DNA of 25,442 nucleotides, from the NCBI GenBank assembly GCA_028290305.1, contig JAQGKC010000011.1:1-25442 (forward strand), read 5' to 3'. Origin of the DNA: Bradyrhizobium sp. Its GTDB lineage: Bacteria; Pseudomonadota; Alphaproteobacteria; Rhizobiales; Xanthobacteraceae. Numbering within the stretch: position 1 is the stretch's first letter; the number at the start of each line of letters is the position of its first letter. The notes below the pieces were generated by a model that did not search any database, had not been told where the DNA came from, and saw nothing but the letters and a program-made list of their open reading frames with translations. A program made the position numbers and the translations under genes. This document shows positions 7,968 to 18,274 of this stretch, piece by piece.

Positions 7968-8465
7968 TCAACTCTGTTTCTGTGCGGGCTGGGTTGCCCG
8001 CTCGCGCTGGATGCGGCGGATGGTCTGATCGAGCGCCGACAGAAATGCCGAGCGGTCGCGCGGTGCGAACGATTTGGGACCGCCGGTTACTTCGCCTGAG
8101 GAACGCAGATCGGTCATCAGATTGCGAACCGCAAGGGTCATCCCGATCGATTGTTCCGTAAATGGCTTGCCGTTCGGCGCGATCACCTCGCAGCCTGCCT
8201 TCACACAGCGGCTCGCCAACGGAATATCTGATGTAATGACGACATCGCCCTTTCCGGCGCGTTCCGCAATCCAGTCGTCGGCAGCGTCCATCCCGGAACC
8301 TGCCGCGATACGTTCGATCAAGGGATCCCGCGGCACCCGAATGAAATTACCGGCGACTACGCTGACCGGCAGCCCGTGGCGGGCAGCCACGCGGTAGATT
8401 TCGTCTTTGACCGGGCAGGCATCGGCGTCGACATAGATGCGGGTGGTATTCAAAATCGGCGTCAT
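7968..8465 (-). CDS. UPF0178 / DUF188 protein (YaiI/YqxD-like)
   Basis: A 165-residue protein of the DUF188 family. The motif [11 protein letters not shown] is near residue 10, followed by [13 protein letters not shown] and the conserved [10 protein letters not shown] and GGPKSF segments. The fold is PIN-like and suggests nuclease ancestry, but the function is not established. I chose the ATG at 8465 because the family begins about ten residues before IYVDADACP. An in-frame GTG at 8576 would add 37 low-complexity residues unlike the family. The gene lies directly upstream of uup on the same strand and is divergent from the hotdog gene at 8629, so the 163-base gap probably holds both promoters. 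Confidence 0.88.
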   Translation of the reverse strand: MTPILNTTRIYVDADACPVKDEIYRVAARHGLPVSVVAGNFIRVPRDPLIERIAAGSGMDAADDWIAERAGKGDVVITSDIPLASRCVKAGCEVIAPNGKPFTEQSIGMTLAVRNLMTDLRSSGEVTGGPKSFAPRDRSAFLSALDQTIRRIQRERATQPAQKQS

Positions 8466-8628
8466 CGGTTGGGATTTGGTCGGAGAACGCAACGGGGCGC
8501 TCGTTGATGCGCGTGGTACTCCATCGGGAGTGGAATTGCGAGGAAAACGCGGGGTGAAACCCGCTTGCCACGGCACTTTCTTGGCGTAGGATTATCGATA
8601 GAAAGATAGCCAAATAAAGGAAACAGGC

Positions 8629-9429
8629 ATGACAAGCCGGCTCGAAGCCTACCGTGTCTCGGCCTACAACACCTCCAAGCAATCGGAGAACAAGATACAC
8701 GACGACACCGTGGCGCGGCGGTTCGGATTCAGCGGCGGGCTGGTGCCGGGTGTCGATGTAATGGCCTATATGATGCACCTGCCGGTAAGGAAATGGGGCC
8801 GTGCGTTTCTTGAGCGTGGCTTGATCGAGGCGCGTTTCGTCAAACCGGTCTATGACGGCGAGATCGCTCATGTGACGGGCGAGGAGAGTGACGGCGTGCT
8901 TTCGATCGAGGTCGAAAGCCGTGGTGAGCTCTGTGCGACCGGCAGCGCTTCGTTGCCTGCGTCCGCACCGTCGTTTTCGATTTCGGACTTCAACGAAACC
9001 GCAGCGGTGATGGAACGCAGGCCGGTGAGTACGGCGTCATATGAACTCGGCAAGTGGCTTGGCACGCTGCCGCGTGCATGGGCTGGCGATGCCGCAAAAG
9101 AATATCTGACGGATATACGCGAGACCGATCCGATCTATGCGCGGGAAGGACTCGGTCATCCCGGGCTGATTCAGCGCGTGATGAACAAGGTGCTGGTCGA
9201 CAACGCTATCCTCGGGCCGTGGATTCATGTCGGCAGCCGGATGCAGCTTCTAGCGGTGGCCGGCAGCGGTGACGAACTGACCACGCGTGCGAAGGTCACC
9301 GGCAATTATGAAAAGAAGGGCCACCGCTTCGTCGAACTTGACGCGCTTGTTATCGCCAACGGCCGCACGCCGCTGGCGCATTGCCAGCACATCGCGATCT
9401 ACCAGCCACGCGAGCAGGCGGCAGCGTAG
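8629..9429 (+). CDS. Double-hotdog-like (MaoC-related) protein of unknown function
   Basis: A 266-residue soluble protein. Residues 20-46 (ENKIHDDTVARRFGFSGGLVPG) resemble the region of MaoC hydratases with a His-Asp element followed by a GG(L/I)xPG or HG turn. Length and a second region near GSRMQLLAVAGSGDELTTRAKV suggest two hotdog repeats, the second lacking obvious catalytic residues. I do not recognise a characterised member. A CoA-ester hydratase or thioesterase role is inference only. A plausible ribosome site (AAAGGA, 8617-8622) precedes the ATG. It is alone on its strand, divergent from the UPF0178 gene and convergent with the molybdopterin subunit gene. Confidence 0.7.
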   Translation: MTSRLEAYRVSAYNTSKQSENKIHDDTVARRFGFSGGLVPGVDVMAYMMHLPVRKWGRAFLERGLIEARFVKPVYDGEIAHVTGEESDGVLSIEVESRGELCATGSASLPASAPSFSISDFNETAAVMERRPVSTASYELGKWLGTLPRAWAGDAAKEYLTDIRETDPIYAREGLGHPGLIQRVMNKVLVDNAILGPWIHVGSRMQLLAVAGSGDELTTRAKVTGNYEKKGHRFVELDALVIANGRTPLAHCQHIAIYQPREQAAA

Positions 9430-9432
9430 CGT

Positions 9433-9466
9433 CTTCACCTCGCCCCGCTTGCGGGAAGAGGTGAAG
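9433..9466. terminator. Strong hairpin between convergent genes
   Basis: CTTCACCTC (9433-9441) pairs perfectly with GAGGTGAAG (9458-9466). Inside, CCCGC and GCGGG pair around a TT loop. It starts 3 bases after the hotdog gene stop and ends 26 bases before the 3' end of the opposing gene, so it is well placed as a two-way terminator. No T-run follows on the + strand. It may also be a copy of a common rhizobial palindromic repeat. Confidence 0.6.
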
Positions 9467-9492
9467 GAAGGCCCGCCGCAATCGGCGTAGGC

Positions 9493-11865
9493 TCACGCCG
9501 CCTTCGCCTTCGCGTCCTGAATGGCGCGCCAGACCCGCTCGGGGGTCAGCGGCATGTCGAGATGCGTGATGCCGAACTCGGAAAGCGCATCGATCACCGC
9601 ATTGACGAGGGTAGCGAGGCTGCCGGCGCAACCGGCTTCACCGCAGCCTTTGGTGCCCAGCGGATTGGATTTTGCCGGTGACGGATGATCGCCGACCGCC
9701 ATGAGAGGGATGTCTCCCGCGCGCGGCATCGCGTAATCCATGAACGATCCCGTGATCGGCTGGCCGCTTGAGTCGTAGCTGACTTCTTCCATCAGCGCCT
9801 GACCGATGCCCTGTGCGACACCGCCATGCAACTGGCCCGCGACGATCATCGGGTTGACGATGGTTCCGAAGTCGTTGACGCCGGTGTAGCGCACGATGCG
9901 CACGACGCCGGTCTCGGGATCGATCTCGACTTCCGCGACGTGGCAACCGTTCGGGAAAGTCGACTGCGTTTCCTTGGTGTTGTGGTCGACGTCGAGCGAC
10001 GACGGCACGCCCTCGGGCATCTTGTCTTCGCGTAAGCGCCGCGACAGTTCCATGATATCGATGCTGCGGTCGGTGCCGGCGATGGTGAAACGGCCGTTGG
10101 CGAATTCGATGTCGCCCTCCGAGGCCTCCATCAGATGCGCGGCCGCCTGCTTGCCTTTGGCGATCACCAGCGCGGAGGATTCGACGATCGCCATGCCGGT
10201 GGCGGTGATGGAGCGGGAACCGCCGGTGCCGTTGCCGAACCGCACGAGATCGCTGTCGTTTTGTTCGAGTGTGATGCTTTCGAAGGGCACACCGAGTTGC
10301 GCGGAAAGCACTTGTGCAAACGGCGTGGCGTGACCCTGGCCGTAATCCAGCGTGCCCGTGGTCAATTTCACCGAGCCATCGGGCTCGAATGTGATCTTGC
10401 CGAGTTCGCCGCTGGGAGGTGCGGTGACCTCGAGATAGGAGCCGACCGCAATGCCCCGGAGCTTGCCGAGTTTGCGGCTTTCCTTTTTCCGTTTGGCAAA
10501 GCCGGCGTGATCGGAGATCTCAAGGGCCTTGTCGAAGACGCCCTGGAAGTCGCCGCTGTCATAGATGACACCGGACGACGCCGCGAACGGCATTTGCGCT
10601 GATTTGATGAAGTTGCGTTTGCGCAGCGTCAGCCGGTTGATGCCCATTTCATCGGCGGCGCGATCGATCAGGCGCTCCATGTAGTAATTGGCCTCGGGGC
10701 GTCCGGCGCCGCGATAGGCCCCCATCAGCGTGGTGTTGGTCAACACGGTCTTGATGTCCACGCCCAGCAGCGGCGTGCGATAAACGCTGGCGAGATTTTT
10801 GCCGGTGTTGAGCGACAGCGGGCCCGGTGAAACGCCGCTGATATAGGCGCCGAGATTGCCATAGCCGTTAAGACGAACCGCGAGGAACTTGCCGTCGCTG
10901 TCGAGTGCAAGCTCGGCATGGATGATCTGCGCGCGGCCCTGACTGTCCGACAGAAAGCTGGTGGACCGCTCGTCGGTCCATTTTACCGGCCGGCCCAGCG
11001 TCTTCGCCGCATGCAGGATGCAGATATATTCGGGGTAGCTGATGTTCTTCATGCCGAACGAGCCGCCGACATTGGCGGTCAGGATGCGAACCTTCTCGTT
11101 CGGGACATTCAGGGTCTTCGCCAGTGTCGCCCGGTTTCCCGAAACGCCCTGGGTTGGAGCCTGAATGGTGTAGCGCTCGCTGGCCTTATCGTAGGCGGCA
11201 ACCGCCACACGGGGCTCCATCGACACCACAGCCACACGGGTGTTGACGATATCGAGCTTCGTCACATGCACGGCGCCGGCGAAGGCGGCGTCGATTTTGG
11301 CGGTGTCGCCATAGTGATAATCGAGCGCCACATTGTTCGGGATGTGGTCATAGAGCTGCGGCGCGCCGGGCTTTGCCGCTTCTGCGGCATCGGTGACGGC
11401 CGGTAGTGGATCGATATCGAGTTCGACGGCTTCCGCGGCGTCGCGCGCCTGCGCCAGCGTTTCGGCCACCACGAAGGCGACGGGATCGCCGACGTAACGC
11501 ACCTTGTCGCTCATCAGCGCGGTGCGGTTGGTCTGCAATAGCGGCGAACCATCGCGGTTTTTCAGCGGCAGGCCACAGGTGAAGGGCCCGTAATTCGCCG
11601 AGGCGAGGTCGGCGCCGGTCCAGACGCCGAGCACGCCGGGCATCGCCTTGGCGGCGGATGTTTCGATACCGCGGATGATCCCATGGGCATGGCTGGAGCG
11701 CACGATCCAAGCGTAGGCCTGTCCCGCCAGGCTGAAATCGTCGGTGTATTTGCCCTTGCCCCGCACCAGGGTGTCGTCTTCCTTGCGCCGGACCGGCTGT
11801 CCGACGCCGTATTTTTGCAGTGCGATAGCGTTTTCCAGAGCGGATGGGGGCGTGTAATCTTGCAT
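9493..11865 (-). CDS. Xanthine dehydrogenase-family molybdopterin-binding subunit (form II CoxL-like)
   Basis: A 790-residue large subunit of a molybdenum hydroxylase. The N-terminal [22 protein letters not shown] segment, MEPRVAVA (216-223) and NVGGSFGMK (265-273) are family landmarks. The active-site loop is AYRGAGR (383-389), the form II signature; true form I CO dehydrogenases have AYRCSFR with the Cu-bound Cys. The catalytic Glu is E743 in GTKGCGEAG. It should oxidise an unknown aldehyde, N-heterocycle or similar compound, not necessarily CO. The ATG at 11865 follows AAGG at suitable spacing. An in-frame start at 11985 would add 40 atypical residues. No FAD (CoxM) or 2Fe-2S (CoxS) subunit gene is adjacent, so it must borrow them or they lie elsewhere. 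Confidence 0.88.
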   Translation of the reverse strand: MQDYTPPSALENAIALQKYGVGQPVRRKEDDTLVRGKGKYTDDFSLAGQAYAWIVRSSHAHGIIRGIETSAAKAMPGVLGVWTGADLASANYGPFTCGLPLKNRDGSPLLQTNRTALMSDKVRYVGDPVAFVVAETLAQARDAAEAVELDIDPLPAVTDAAEAAKPGAPQLYDHIPNNVALDYHYGDTAKIDAAFAGAVHVTKLDIVNTRVAVVSMEPRVAVAAYDKASERYTIQAPTQGVSGNRATLAKTLNVPNEKVRILTANVGGSFGMKNISYPEYICILHAAKTLGRPVKWTDERSTSFLSDSQGRAQIIHAELALDSDGKFLAVRLNGYGNLGAYISGVSPGPLSLNTGKNLASVYRTPLLGVDIKTVLTNTTLMGAYRGAGRPEANYYMERLIDRAADEMGINRLTLRKRNFIKSAQMPFAASSGVIYDSGDFQGVFDKALEISDHAGFAKRKKESRKLGKLRGIAVGSYLEVTAPPSGELGKITFEPDGSVKLTTGTLDYGQGHATPFAQVLSAQLGVPFESITLEQNDSDLVRFGNGTGGSRSITATGMAIVESSALVIAKGKQAAAHLMEASEGDIEFANGRFTIAGTDRSIDIMELSRRLREDKMPEGVPSSLDVDHNTKETQSTFPNGCHVAEVEIDPETGVVRIVRYTGVNDFGTIVNPMIVAGQLHGGVAQGIGQALMEEVSYDSSGQPITGSFMDYAMPRAGDIPLMAVGDHPSPAKSNPLGTKGCGEAGCAGSLATLVNAVIDALSEFGITHLDMPLTPERVWRAIQDAKAKAA

Positions 11866-12006
11866 CGAAAATACCTTGAAATGCCGGTTTTTGCGCGATT
11901 TTGCGGCTTCCGCCTCCAGATAACGCAGCGATGCCCCAACGACAACGCCTGATTGGGCATGGTCCCATGTCGGCGGCTGTTGCACCTGCTGCCGGCGCTG
12001 CTAAAG

Positions 12007-12022
12007 TTTCCGTGAACGGAAA
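12007..12022. promoter_or_regulatory. Candidate operator palindrome between divergent genes
   Basis: TTTCCGT and ACGGAAA form a perfect 7-base inverted repeat with a 2-base centre. It lies in the 198-base gap between the CoxL-like gene (minus) and the Ppx/GppA gene (plus), about 40 bases before the latter start. The dyad shape fits a dimeric regulator site, but I cannot name the regulator and one palindrome of this size may be chance. Confidence 0.3.
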
Positions 12023-12063
12023 TTCCTCGTCGGTCACAGGTGGGCCGCGGAAAGACATTTTTG

Positions 12064-13146
12064 ATGAACGATGACACGTGGCTTCGCGATGGCCTTCGGC
12101 CGCGCGGAAGCCCGCAGGGGTCTGTCACGGCGACAGCCGCGGATCTGCCGGGCGCGGGCAATTCGCCGGCCGCCAGCTGTGGCGTCTACGCCGCGCTTGA
12201 CCTTGGCACCAACAATTGCCGGCTGCTGATCGCCAGTCCGACCGGCGACGGGTTTCGCGTGGTGGATTCGTTCTCGCGGATCATCCGGTTAGGGGAGGGA
12301 ATCTCGGCGACGGGCTGCATCAGCGACGCCGCGATCGAACGCGCCATCGCGGCCTTGAGCATTTGCCGCGACAAAATCCAGTCCAAAAAAGCAAAACGCC
12401 TGCGGCTGATCGCGACGGAAGCCTGCCGCGCGGCGTCGAACGCCACCGCTTTCCAGCATCGGGTTGCGGCCGAGACCGGCATCCGGCTCGAGGTGATCGA
12501 TCGCGAGACCGAAGCTGCGCTGGCGGTGCTCGGTTGCTCGCCGCTGCTCGATAAAAAAGGACGCGGCGCAATCCTGTTCGACATCGGTGGTGGGTCGACG
12601 GAACTGGTTCGGATCGAGCGCGATCCGGATGAGCACGACGCCGCGCCGCGGATCAAGGCGTGGATGTCGATCCCGCACGGCGTCGTCACGTTGGCCGAGC
12701 ATTTTGGCGGCAGGGACGTCACGCCGCAATCCTATGCGTTGATGGTTCAGGAAGTCGCGAAACACGTGGCTCCCTTTGCGGCGGAGCATGGCGGCGATCT
12801 CCGGGATATGCATCTGCTCGGCACCTCCGGCACGGTGACAACACTGGCCGGAGTCCATCTCAATCTGGTGCGATATGATCGCCGCCGGATTGACGGCATC
12901 TGGATGAACAGTGCGGAGGTCACCGCGGTCATCGCGCGCCTGCTCGGCATGAGCTATCAGGAACGCGCCAACAACAATTGTATCAGCGTCGAGCGCGCCG
13001 ACCTGGTGTTGGCGGGCTGCGCCATTCTCGACGCGATCCGCAACGCATTCCCGCTGCCGAGATTGCGCGTCGCCGATCGGGGCCTGCGCGAGGGAATGCT
13101 GGTCGAGATGATGCGCGAGGACGGCGCGCTCATTGGATGCCGATAG
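12064..13146 (+). CDS. Ppx/GppA family phosphatase
   Basis: A 360-residue ASKHA-fold phosphatase. The phosphate-1 motif ALDLGTNNCRLL is at residues 44-55, the probable catalytic Glu is in DRETEA near 150, and the phosphate-2 motif LFDIGGGSTEL is at 171-181. The C-terminal ERADLVLAGCAIL helix is typical. Members hydrolyse polyphosphate and/or pppGpp. It lacks the long C-terminal HD domain of E. coli Ppx, as usual for short alphaproteobacterial members, so the exact substrate is uncertain. The first 40 residues are low complexity. The ATG at 12064 has GGAAAG upstream; an in-frame GTG at 12040 is less likely. rlmE follows 66 bases later. Confidence 0.9.
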   Translation: MNDDTWLRDGLRPRGSPQGSVTATAADLPGAGNSPAASCGVYAALDLGTNNCRLLIASPTGDGFRVVDSFSRIIRLGEGISATGCISDAAIERAIAALSICRDKIQSKKAKRLRLIATEACRAASNATAFQHRVAAETGIRLEVIDRETEAALAVLGCSPLLDKKGRGAILFDIGGGSTELVRIERDPDEHDAAPRIKAWMSIPHGVVTLAEHFGGRDVTPQSYALMVQEVAKHVAPFAAEHGGDLRDMHLLGTSGTVTTLAGVHLNLVRYDRRRIDGIWMNSAEVTAVIARLLGMSYQERANNNCISVERADLVLAGCAILDAIRNAFPLPRLRVADRGLREGMLVEMMREDGALIGCR

Positions 13147-13212
13147 GCGCATCGGCCGGCAATGTGTTAGAGCCTGACCCTGAAAGTTTGGCACCAGGCA
13201 AGCAAGACCGAT

Positions 13213-13899
13213 ATGACGAAAGACACCACCGGGCGGCTGCGGGTTACGGTCAAGAGCGGCGGCAGGCTCAAGCTGTCGTCGAAACTGTGGCTGGAGCGAC
13301 AGCTCAACGATCCCTATGTGGCGCAGGCCAAGCGGGATGGATTGCGCTCGCGCGCGGCCTATAAACTGATCGAAATCGACGACAAGTACCATTTTCTCAA
13401 ATCCGGTATCACAGTGGTCGATCTCGGCGCGGCGCCCGGCGGCTGGAGCCAGATCGCCGCCAAGCGTGTCGGCGCCGCCGACGGCAGGGGCAAGGTCATT
13501 GCAATTGATCTGTTGGAGATGCCGGAGATATCGGGCGTCACCTTTGCGCAGCTCGATTTTCTCGCCGAAGATGCGCCTGAAAAGTTGCTCAAGATGATGG
13601 ACGGGCGCGCGGACGTGGTGTTGTCCGACATGGCTGCCAACACCACCGGCCACCGCAAGACCGATCAGCTTCGCATCCTCGGTCTGGTGGAAGGCGCTGC
13701 CGCGTTTGCCTCCGACGTGCTCAATCCCGGTGGAACGTTCGTTGCCAAGGTGTTTCAGAGCGGTGCGGATGCCGTGCTGATGACCCAGCTCAAGCACGAC
13801 TTCGCTACCGTCAAGCACGTTAAACCGGCTTCGAGCCGGAAGGATTCTTCCGAGCGCTATGTGCTGGCGATGGGATTTCGGGGTCAGCCCAGCCGCTGA
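13213..13899 (+). CDS. rlmE: 23S rRNA (uridine-2552-2'-O)-methyltransferase RlmE
   Basis: A 228-residue FtsJ/RrmJ-type enzyme that 2'-O-methylates U2552 in the A loop of 23S rRNA during 50S assembly. The SAM motif VVDLGAAPGGWSQ is at residues 68-80. The K-D-K-E catalytic set is visible as K51 (SRAAYKL), D139 (LSDMA), K179 (FVAKVF) and E214 (SSERY). The N-terminal extension (about 20 residues, basic) is common in alphaproteobacteria. It lies 66 bases downstream of the Ppx/GppA gene, probably co-transcribed. Its last 16 bases overlap the end of the opposing transporter gene. Confidence 0.95.
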   Translation: MTKDTTGRLRVTVKSGGRLKLSSKLWLERQLNDPYVAQAKRDGLRSRAAYKLIEIDDKYHFLKSGITVVDLGAAPGGWSQIAAKRVGAADGRGKVIAIDLLEMPEISGVTFAQLDFLAEDAPEKLLKMMDGRADVVLSDMAANTTGHRKTDQLRILGLVEGAAAFASDVLNPGGTFVAKVFQSGADAVLMTQLKHDFATVKHVKPASSRKDSSERYVLAMGFRGQPSR

Positions 13900-15356
13900 T
13901 CCCTTGCGTTGGCGGTCTCTGTGGCGGCGGTTTCCTCCGGCTCGGCATCGCGTTCCGGACTGGGAACAATGATAACGCCGCGTCCCGAGACCTGATGACC
14001 GGCGTCGGCGGGCATCTGGTAGAAGAAATATGCCGAAATCGTCGAGATGATCGACACCACGATGAACGCCGGCGCGAAATCGGTCGCGCTCAGTTCGCTC
14101 ACATGGTGCACCCACATGGTCGTTTCCACCGAGGCTGCGCCGACGGCGACGCCGGCGGAAACCGCCAGTTGCTGGTTGACACTGACCAGCGTGGTGGCGC
14201 GGCTCATCTGCGCCGGTTCGACTTCCGCATAGGCCAACGTGTTGATGGCGGTGAACTGCAGCGAACGGAAGAAACCGCCGACCACAAGCAGGATCATGAT
14301 CAGAAGCAGCGGCGTTGCGATCGTGAACAGCGCGCAGGCTGCGAGGAAGATCGAACTCACGACCGCGTTGATGGTCATGATGTTACGAAAGCCGAAGGTT
14401 CGGATGATGCGCGCCGCCAGCGTCTTCATGCCCATGGCGCCGGCCGCCGACGCAAATGTCACCAGCCCCGAGCGGAGCGGCGACAGGCCAAATCCGATCT
14501 GCATCAACAGCGGCAGCAGAAACGGCAGCGAGCCGATGCCGAGGCGGAACAGAAAGCCGCCGATGATGCTGGCGCGCATCGTCGGCAGCCGCAGCAGCGC
14601 GAAGTCCAGCACCGGCGAAGCGGTTCGCCTGGCATGGATCACATAGAGCGTCATGGAAATGGAGCCGACCGCGACCAGCGCGATGACGATAGGCCATGGC
14701 AGCAGATTGAGGCCTGCGATCGAAAGGCCGAAGGCGATACCACCAAGCCCGATTCCGGCCAGCACGAGCCCGTAAAGATCGAAACGCTCGGGATCTTCGC
14801 TGCGGATCGGGTCGATGTAGCGCAGCGCCATCACGATGCCGAGCAGCCCGATCGGGATGTTGATCAGGAAAATCCAGTGCCAGGTCAGGTATGTGGTAAT
14901 GAAACCGCCGAGCGGCGGACCGATCACCGGCCCGACCAGCGCCGGCACCGTGACCCAGGCCATCGCGTTCACCAGCGCGCTTTTATCGATGGAACGCAGC
15001 AGCACCAGCCGCCCCACCGGCGTCATCATGGCGCCGCCGAAACCTTGCAGGATGCGCGCGATCACGAAATCTGTGACCGAGGTCGACAGTGCGCAGCCGA
15101 TCGAGCCCACCATGAAGACGGCGACCGCGATTGAGAACACGGCGCGGGCGCCGAAGCGGTCGGCGGTCCAGCCGCTCGCCGGAATGAACACCGCCAGCGA
15201 CAGCAGATATGAGGTGATGGCGAGCTTCAATGTCAGCGGACTGGCGCCGATATCCGCTGCGATCGCCGGAAGCGAGGTCGCAATAACCGTCGAATCCATG
15301 TTTTCCATGAACAGGGCGGTAGCCACGATGAGTGGGATCAGGCGTTCTTTGTTCAT
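13884..15356 (-). CDS. DHA2-family (EmrB/QacA-like) MFS drug:H+ antiporter
   Basis: A 490-residue inner-membrane transporter with about 14 hydrophobic segments, the count usual for the 14-TMS DHA2 group. The N-terminal MENMDSTVIATSLPAIA carries the conserved Asp of TM1. Motif A-like GWTADRFGAR is between TM2 and TM3, and antiporter motif C appears as PALVGPVIGPPLGGF in TM5. The C-terminal tail (about 30 residues) is hydrophilic and acidic. No EmrA-like membrane fusion partner is adjacent, so it probably works alone; the substrate is unknown. The gene overlaps the 3' end of rlmE by 16 bases and is divergent from the small Pmp3-like gene. Confidence 0.9.
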   Translation of the reverse strand: MNKERLIPLIVATALFMENMDSTVIATSLPAIAADIGASPLTLKLAITSYLLSLAVFIPASGWTADRFGARAVFSIAVAVFMVGSIGCALSTSVTDFVIARILQGFGGAMMTPVGRLVLLRSIDKSALVNAMAWVTVPALVGPVIGPPLGGFITTYLTWHWIFLINIPIGLLGIVMALRYIDPIRSEDPERFDLYGLVLAGIGLGGIAFGLSIAGLNLLPWPIVIALVAVGSISMTLYVIHARRTASPVLDFALLRLPTMRASIIGGFLFRLGIGSLPFLLPLLMQIGFGLSPLRSGLVTFASAAGAMGMKTLAARIIRTFGFRNIMTINAVVSSIFLAACALFTIATPLLLIMILLVVGGFFRSLQFTAINTLAYAEVEPAQMSRATTLVSVNQQLAVSAGVAVGAASVETTMWVHHVSELSATDFAPAFIVVSIISTISAYFFYQMPADAGHQVSGRGVIIVPSPERDAEPEETAATETANARDQRLG

Positions 15357-15483
15357 GGAGATTCGGGGAGAGGACAGGAATGAAGCGGGAGCAGGGGCTG
15401 TATCACCCCATCGCCGCGCAGGCTATTGCGGAACCCCGGAAAACACTTAAATCCCGCGTGACAACGCCGCCGGAGGTCCGACG

Positions 15484-15732
15484 ATGATCTATGTCCTCGC
15501 CGCTCTGCTGCCGCCGCTTGGGCTGCTGCTGAACGGACAGCCTTTTTCGGCGATTTTCAATCTGGTCCTGATCGTCTTTTGTGTGATTTTCGGCCTGATT
15601 TTTCACGTCCTGCTGCTGGTGCCGTCGGCGCACGCGGTGATCGCGGTTCATATGAAGCGGGAAGAGCGCAGGCATCGGGAGGTGGTGGAGGCGATCCGCC
15701 AGCACGGTCCGCCGCCGGGTTACCCGCGCTGA
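15484..15732 (+). CDS. Small Pmp3/YqaE-like membrane protein
   Basis: An 82-residue protein with two predicted membrane helices. The first (about residues 2-22) carries the LAALLPPLGLLL pattern of the Pmp3/YqaE (UPF0057) family, and the second is about 24-48. A hydrophilic, basic and His-rich tail follows (KREERRHREVVEAIRQHG). Pmp3 proteins are stress-linked plasma-membrane peptides that affect ion permeability in yeast and plants; the bacterial role is unclear. The tail is longer than in the shortest members, so the family call is probable rather than certain. A strong ribosome site (GGAGG, 15472-15476) lies 7 bases before the ATG. The gene diverges from the MFS gene. Confidence 0.7.
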   Translation: MIYVLAALLPPLGLLLNGQPFSAIFNLVLIVFCVIFGLIFHVLLLVPSAHAVIAVHMKREERRHREVVEAIRQHGPPPGYPR

Positions 15733-17428
<1,696 letters not shown>

Positions 17429-17566
17429 TCCGGCAGGGCTAAATTGGCCCCACAAGGGCGATGAAACGCGGTACTGTTTGAGCCACGTTTCCAGCGCGCT
17501 TCGCTGCTGTGCCGCGGTTTCAAAAAGATTTATCTCCACATCATTCTAAAAAAGAAGTTGGTCATC

Positions 17567-18190
17567 ATGGTTGATTGGTCGGACGACAGGATTGCTGCGC
17601 TCTCAGATCAGGATCTGAAGAATCTGCTTGTCAATGCGGAGCGGAAATCCGCGACCGACCTGATCGAAAAATGCACGACTGAATTGGAAAAGCGCAATGC
17701 CGCAAAGCCCCGCAAGGCATCGAAGCCGCGTACCGAACTGAAAGAATTCGAGCACGACATATCCGAGCAGCTTGCCGCGATCGGCAAAGAGATGGCTGAG
17801 AAGTACGATCTGTCGGAAGAAACCGCGAAAACAAAATCGGTCGGTGTGAAAGGCTTCAAGGCGCACAGACTGCTGGACGCCAAGGGTTACGCAAAACTTG
17901 GCGGCATGCAGCGCGACGGCTCGGTCGCGGTCGACCGCTATATTTCATATCGGCGCGGCAAGGACATCGTTTCGCTGAGTGTCTTCCTGCTGAAGGATCA
18001 GCCCGTCGAAGCCCATGAGTTTCATGTGATCGCGCCGCAGGCCCTGCTTGACGACGGAAAGCCGGTGGCCGAAATTCGCCCCACCGCGACGGAGGCGCAG
18101 AAGCAGTCGGCCGACAGCGGCCTTGCTTTCAAGGATTTGCCGAGTGCTGCTGCAGCTTTCGACGCGGCACTGGCGAAAATCACCGCTTAA
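17567..18190 (+). CDS. Hypothetical charged cytoplasmic protein
   Basis: A 207-residue protein I do not recognise. No signal peptide or membrane helix is visible. Residues 1-45 form a charged helical region (LSDQDLKNLLVNAERK...DLIEKCTTELEKRNA), then comes a Lys/Arg/Pro-rich linker (about 45-60), a further helix with DISEQLAAIGKEMAEKYDLSEETAKTKS (about 68-95), and a mixed alpha/beta region with YAKLGGMQRDGSVAVDRYISYRRG and a beta-rich HEFHVIAP segment. The repeated short helices hint at protein or nucleic-acid contact, but this is speculation. The ATG at 17567 is preferred over an in-frame TTG at 17558; GAAG lies 9 bases upstream. It lies 138 bases downstream of guaB. Confidence 0.75.
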   Translation: MVDWSDDRIAALSDQDLKNLLVNAERKSATDLIEKCTTELEKRNAAKPRKASKPRTELKEFEHDISEQLAAIGKEMAEKYDLSEETAKTKSVGVKGFKAHRLLDAKGYAKLGGMQRDGSVAVDRYISYRRGKDIVSLSVFLLKDQPVEAHEFHVIAPQALLDDGKPVAEIRPTATEAQKQSADSGLAFKDLPSAAAAFDAALAKITA

Positions 18191-18198
18191 ATAGCAAC

Positions 18199-18274
18199 CG
18201 TCATTGCGAGCGCGACGAAGCAATCCAATCTTTCTCTAACGACGCTGGATTGCTTCGTTGCGCTCGCAATGACG
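18199..18274. repeat. Palindromic intergenic repeat, copy D (compact GTCATTGCGAGCG form)
   Basis: The left arm (18199-18227) begins CGTCATTGCGAGCGCGACG and the right arm (18246-18274) is its complement with a single mismatch over 29 bases, around an 18-base loop. It is the cleanest hairpin in the window. It lies between the unknown gene and the MDR oxidoreductase, ending 13 bases before the latter's ribosome site. Its last bases contain a spurious in-frame ATG (18269). Confidence 0.9.

Noticed and set aside
8593..8600. Palindrome TATCGATA in the gap before the hotdog gene
   Set aside because: An 8-base palindrome alone is too short to claim an operator.
11866..11985. Upstream in-frame start for the CoxL-like protein adding 40 residues
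   Set aside because: The extension does not resemble the family N-terminus and the ATG at 11865 has a better ribosome site.
12289..14115. Very long open frame on the minus strand, antisense to the Ppx/GppA and rlmE genes
   Set aside because: High-GC coding sequence commonly leaves open antisense frames; the product is Arg/His-rich low complexity and both overlapped plus-strand genes have full catalytic motifs.
13995..15134. Plus-strand frame antisense to the MFS transporter
   Set aside because: The product is a compositionally extreme Arg/His/Asp/Gln string, while the minus-strand frame has clear membrane helices and MFS motifs.
15430..15463. GGAAC motif resembling the -35 box of an EcfG stress promoter before the Pmp3-like gene
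   Set aside because: No CGTT-like -10 box is found at the needed 16-18 base spacing.
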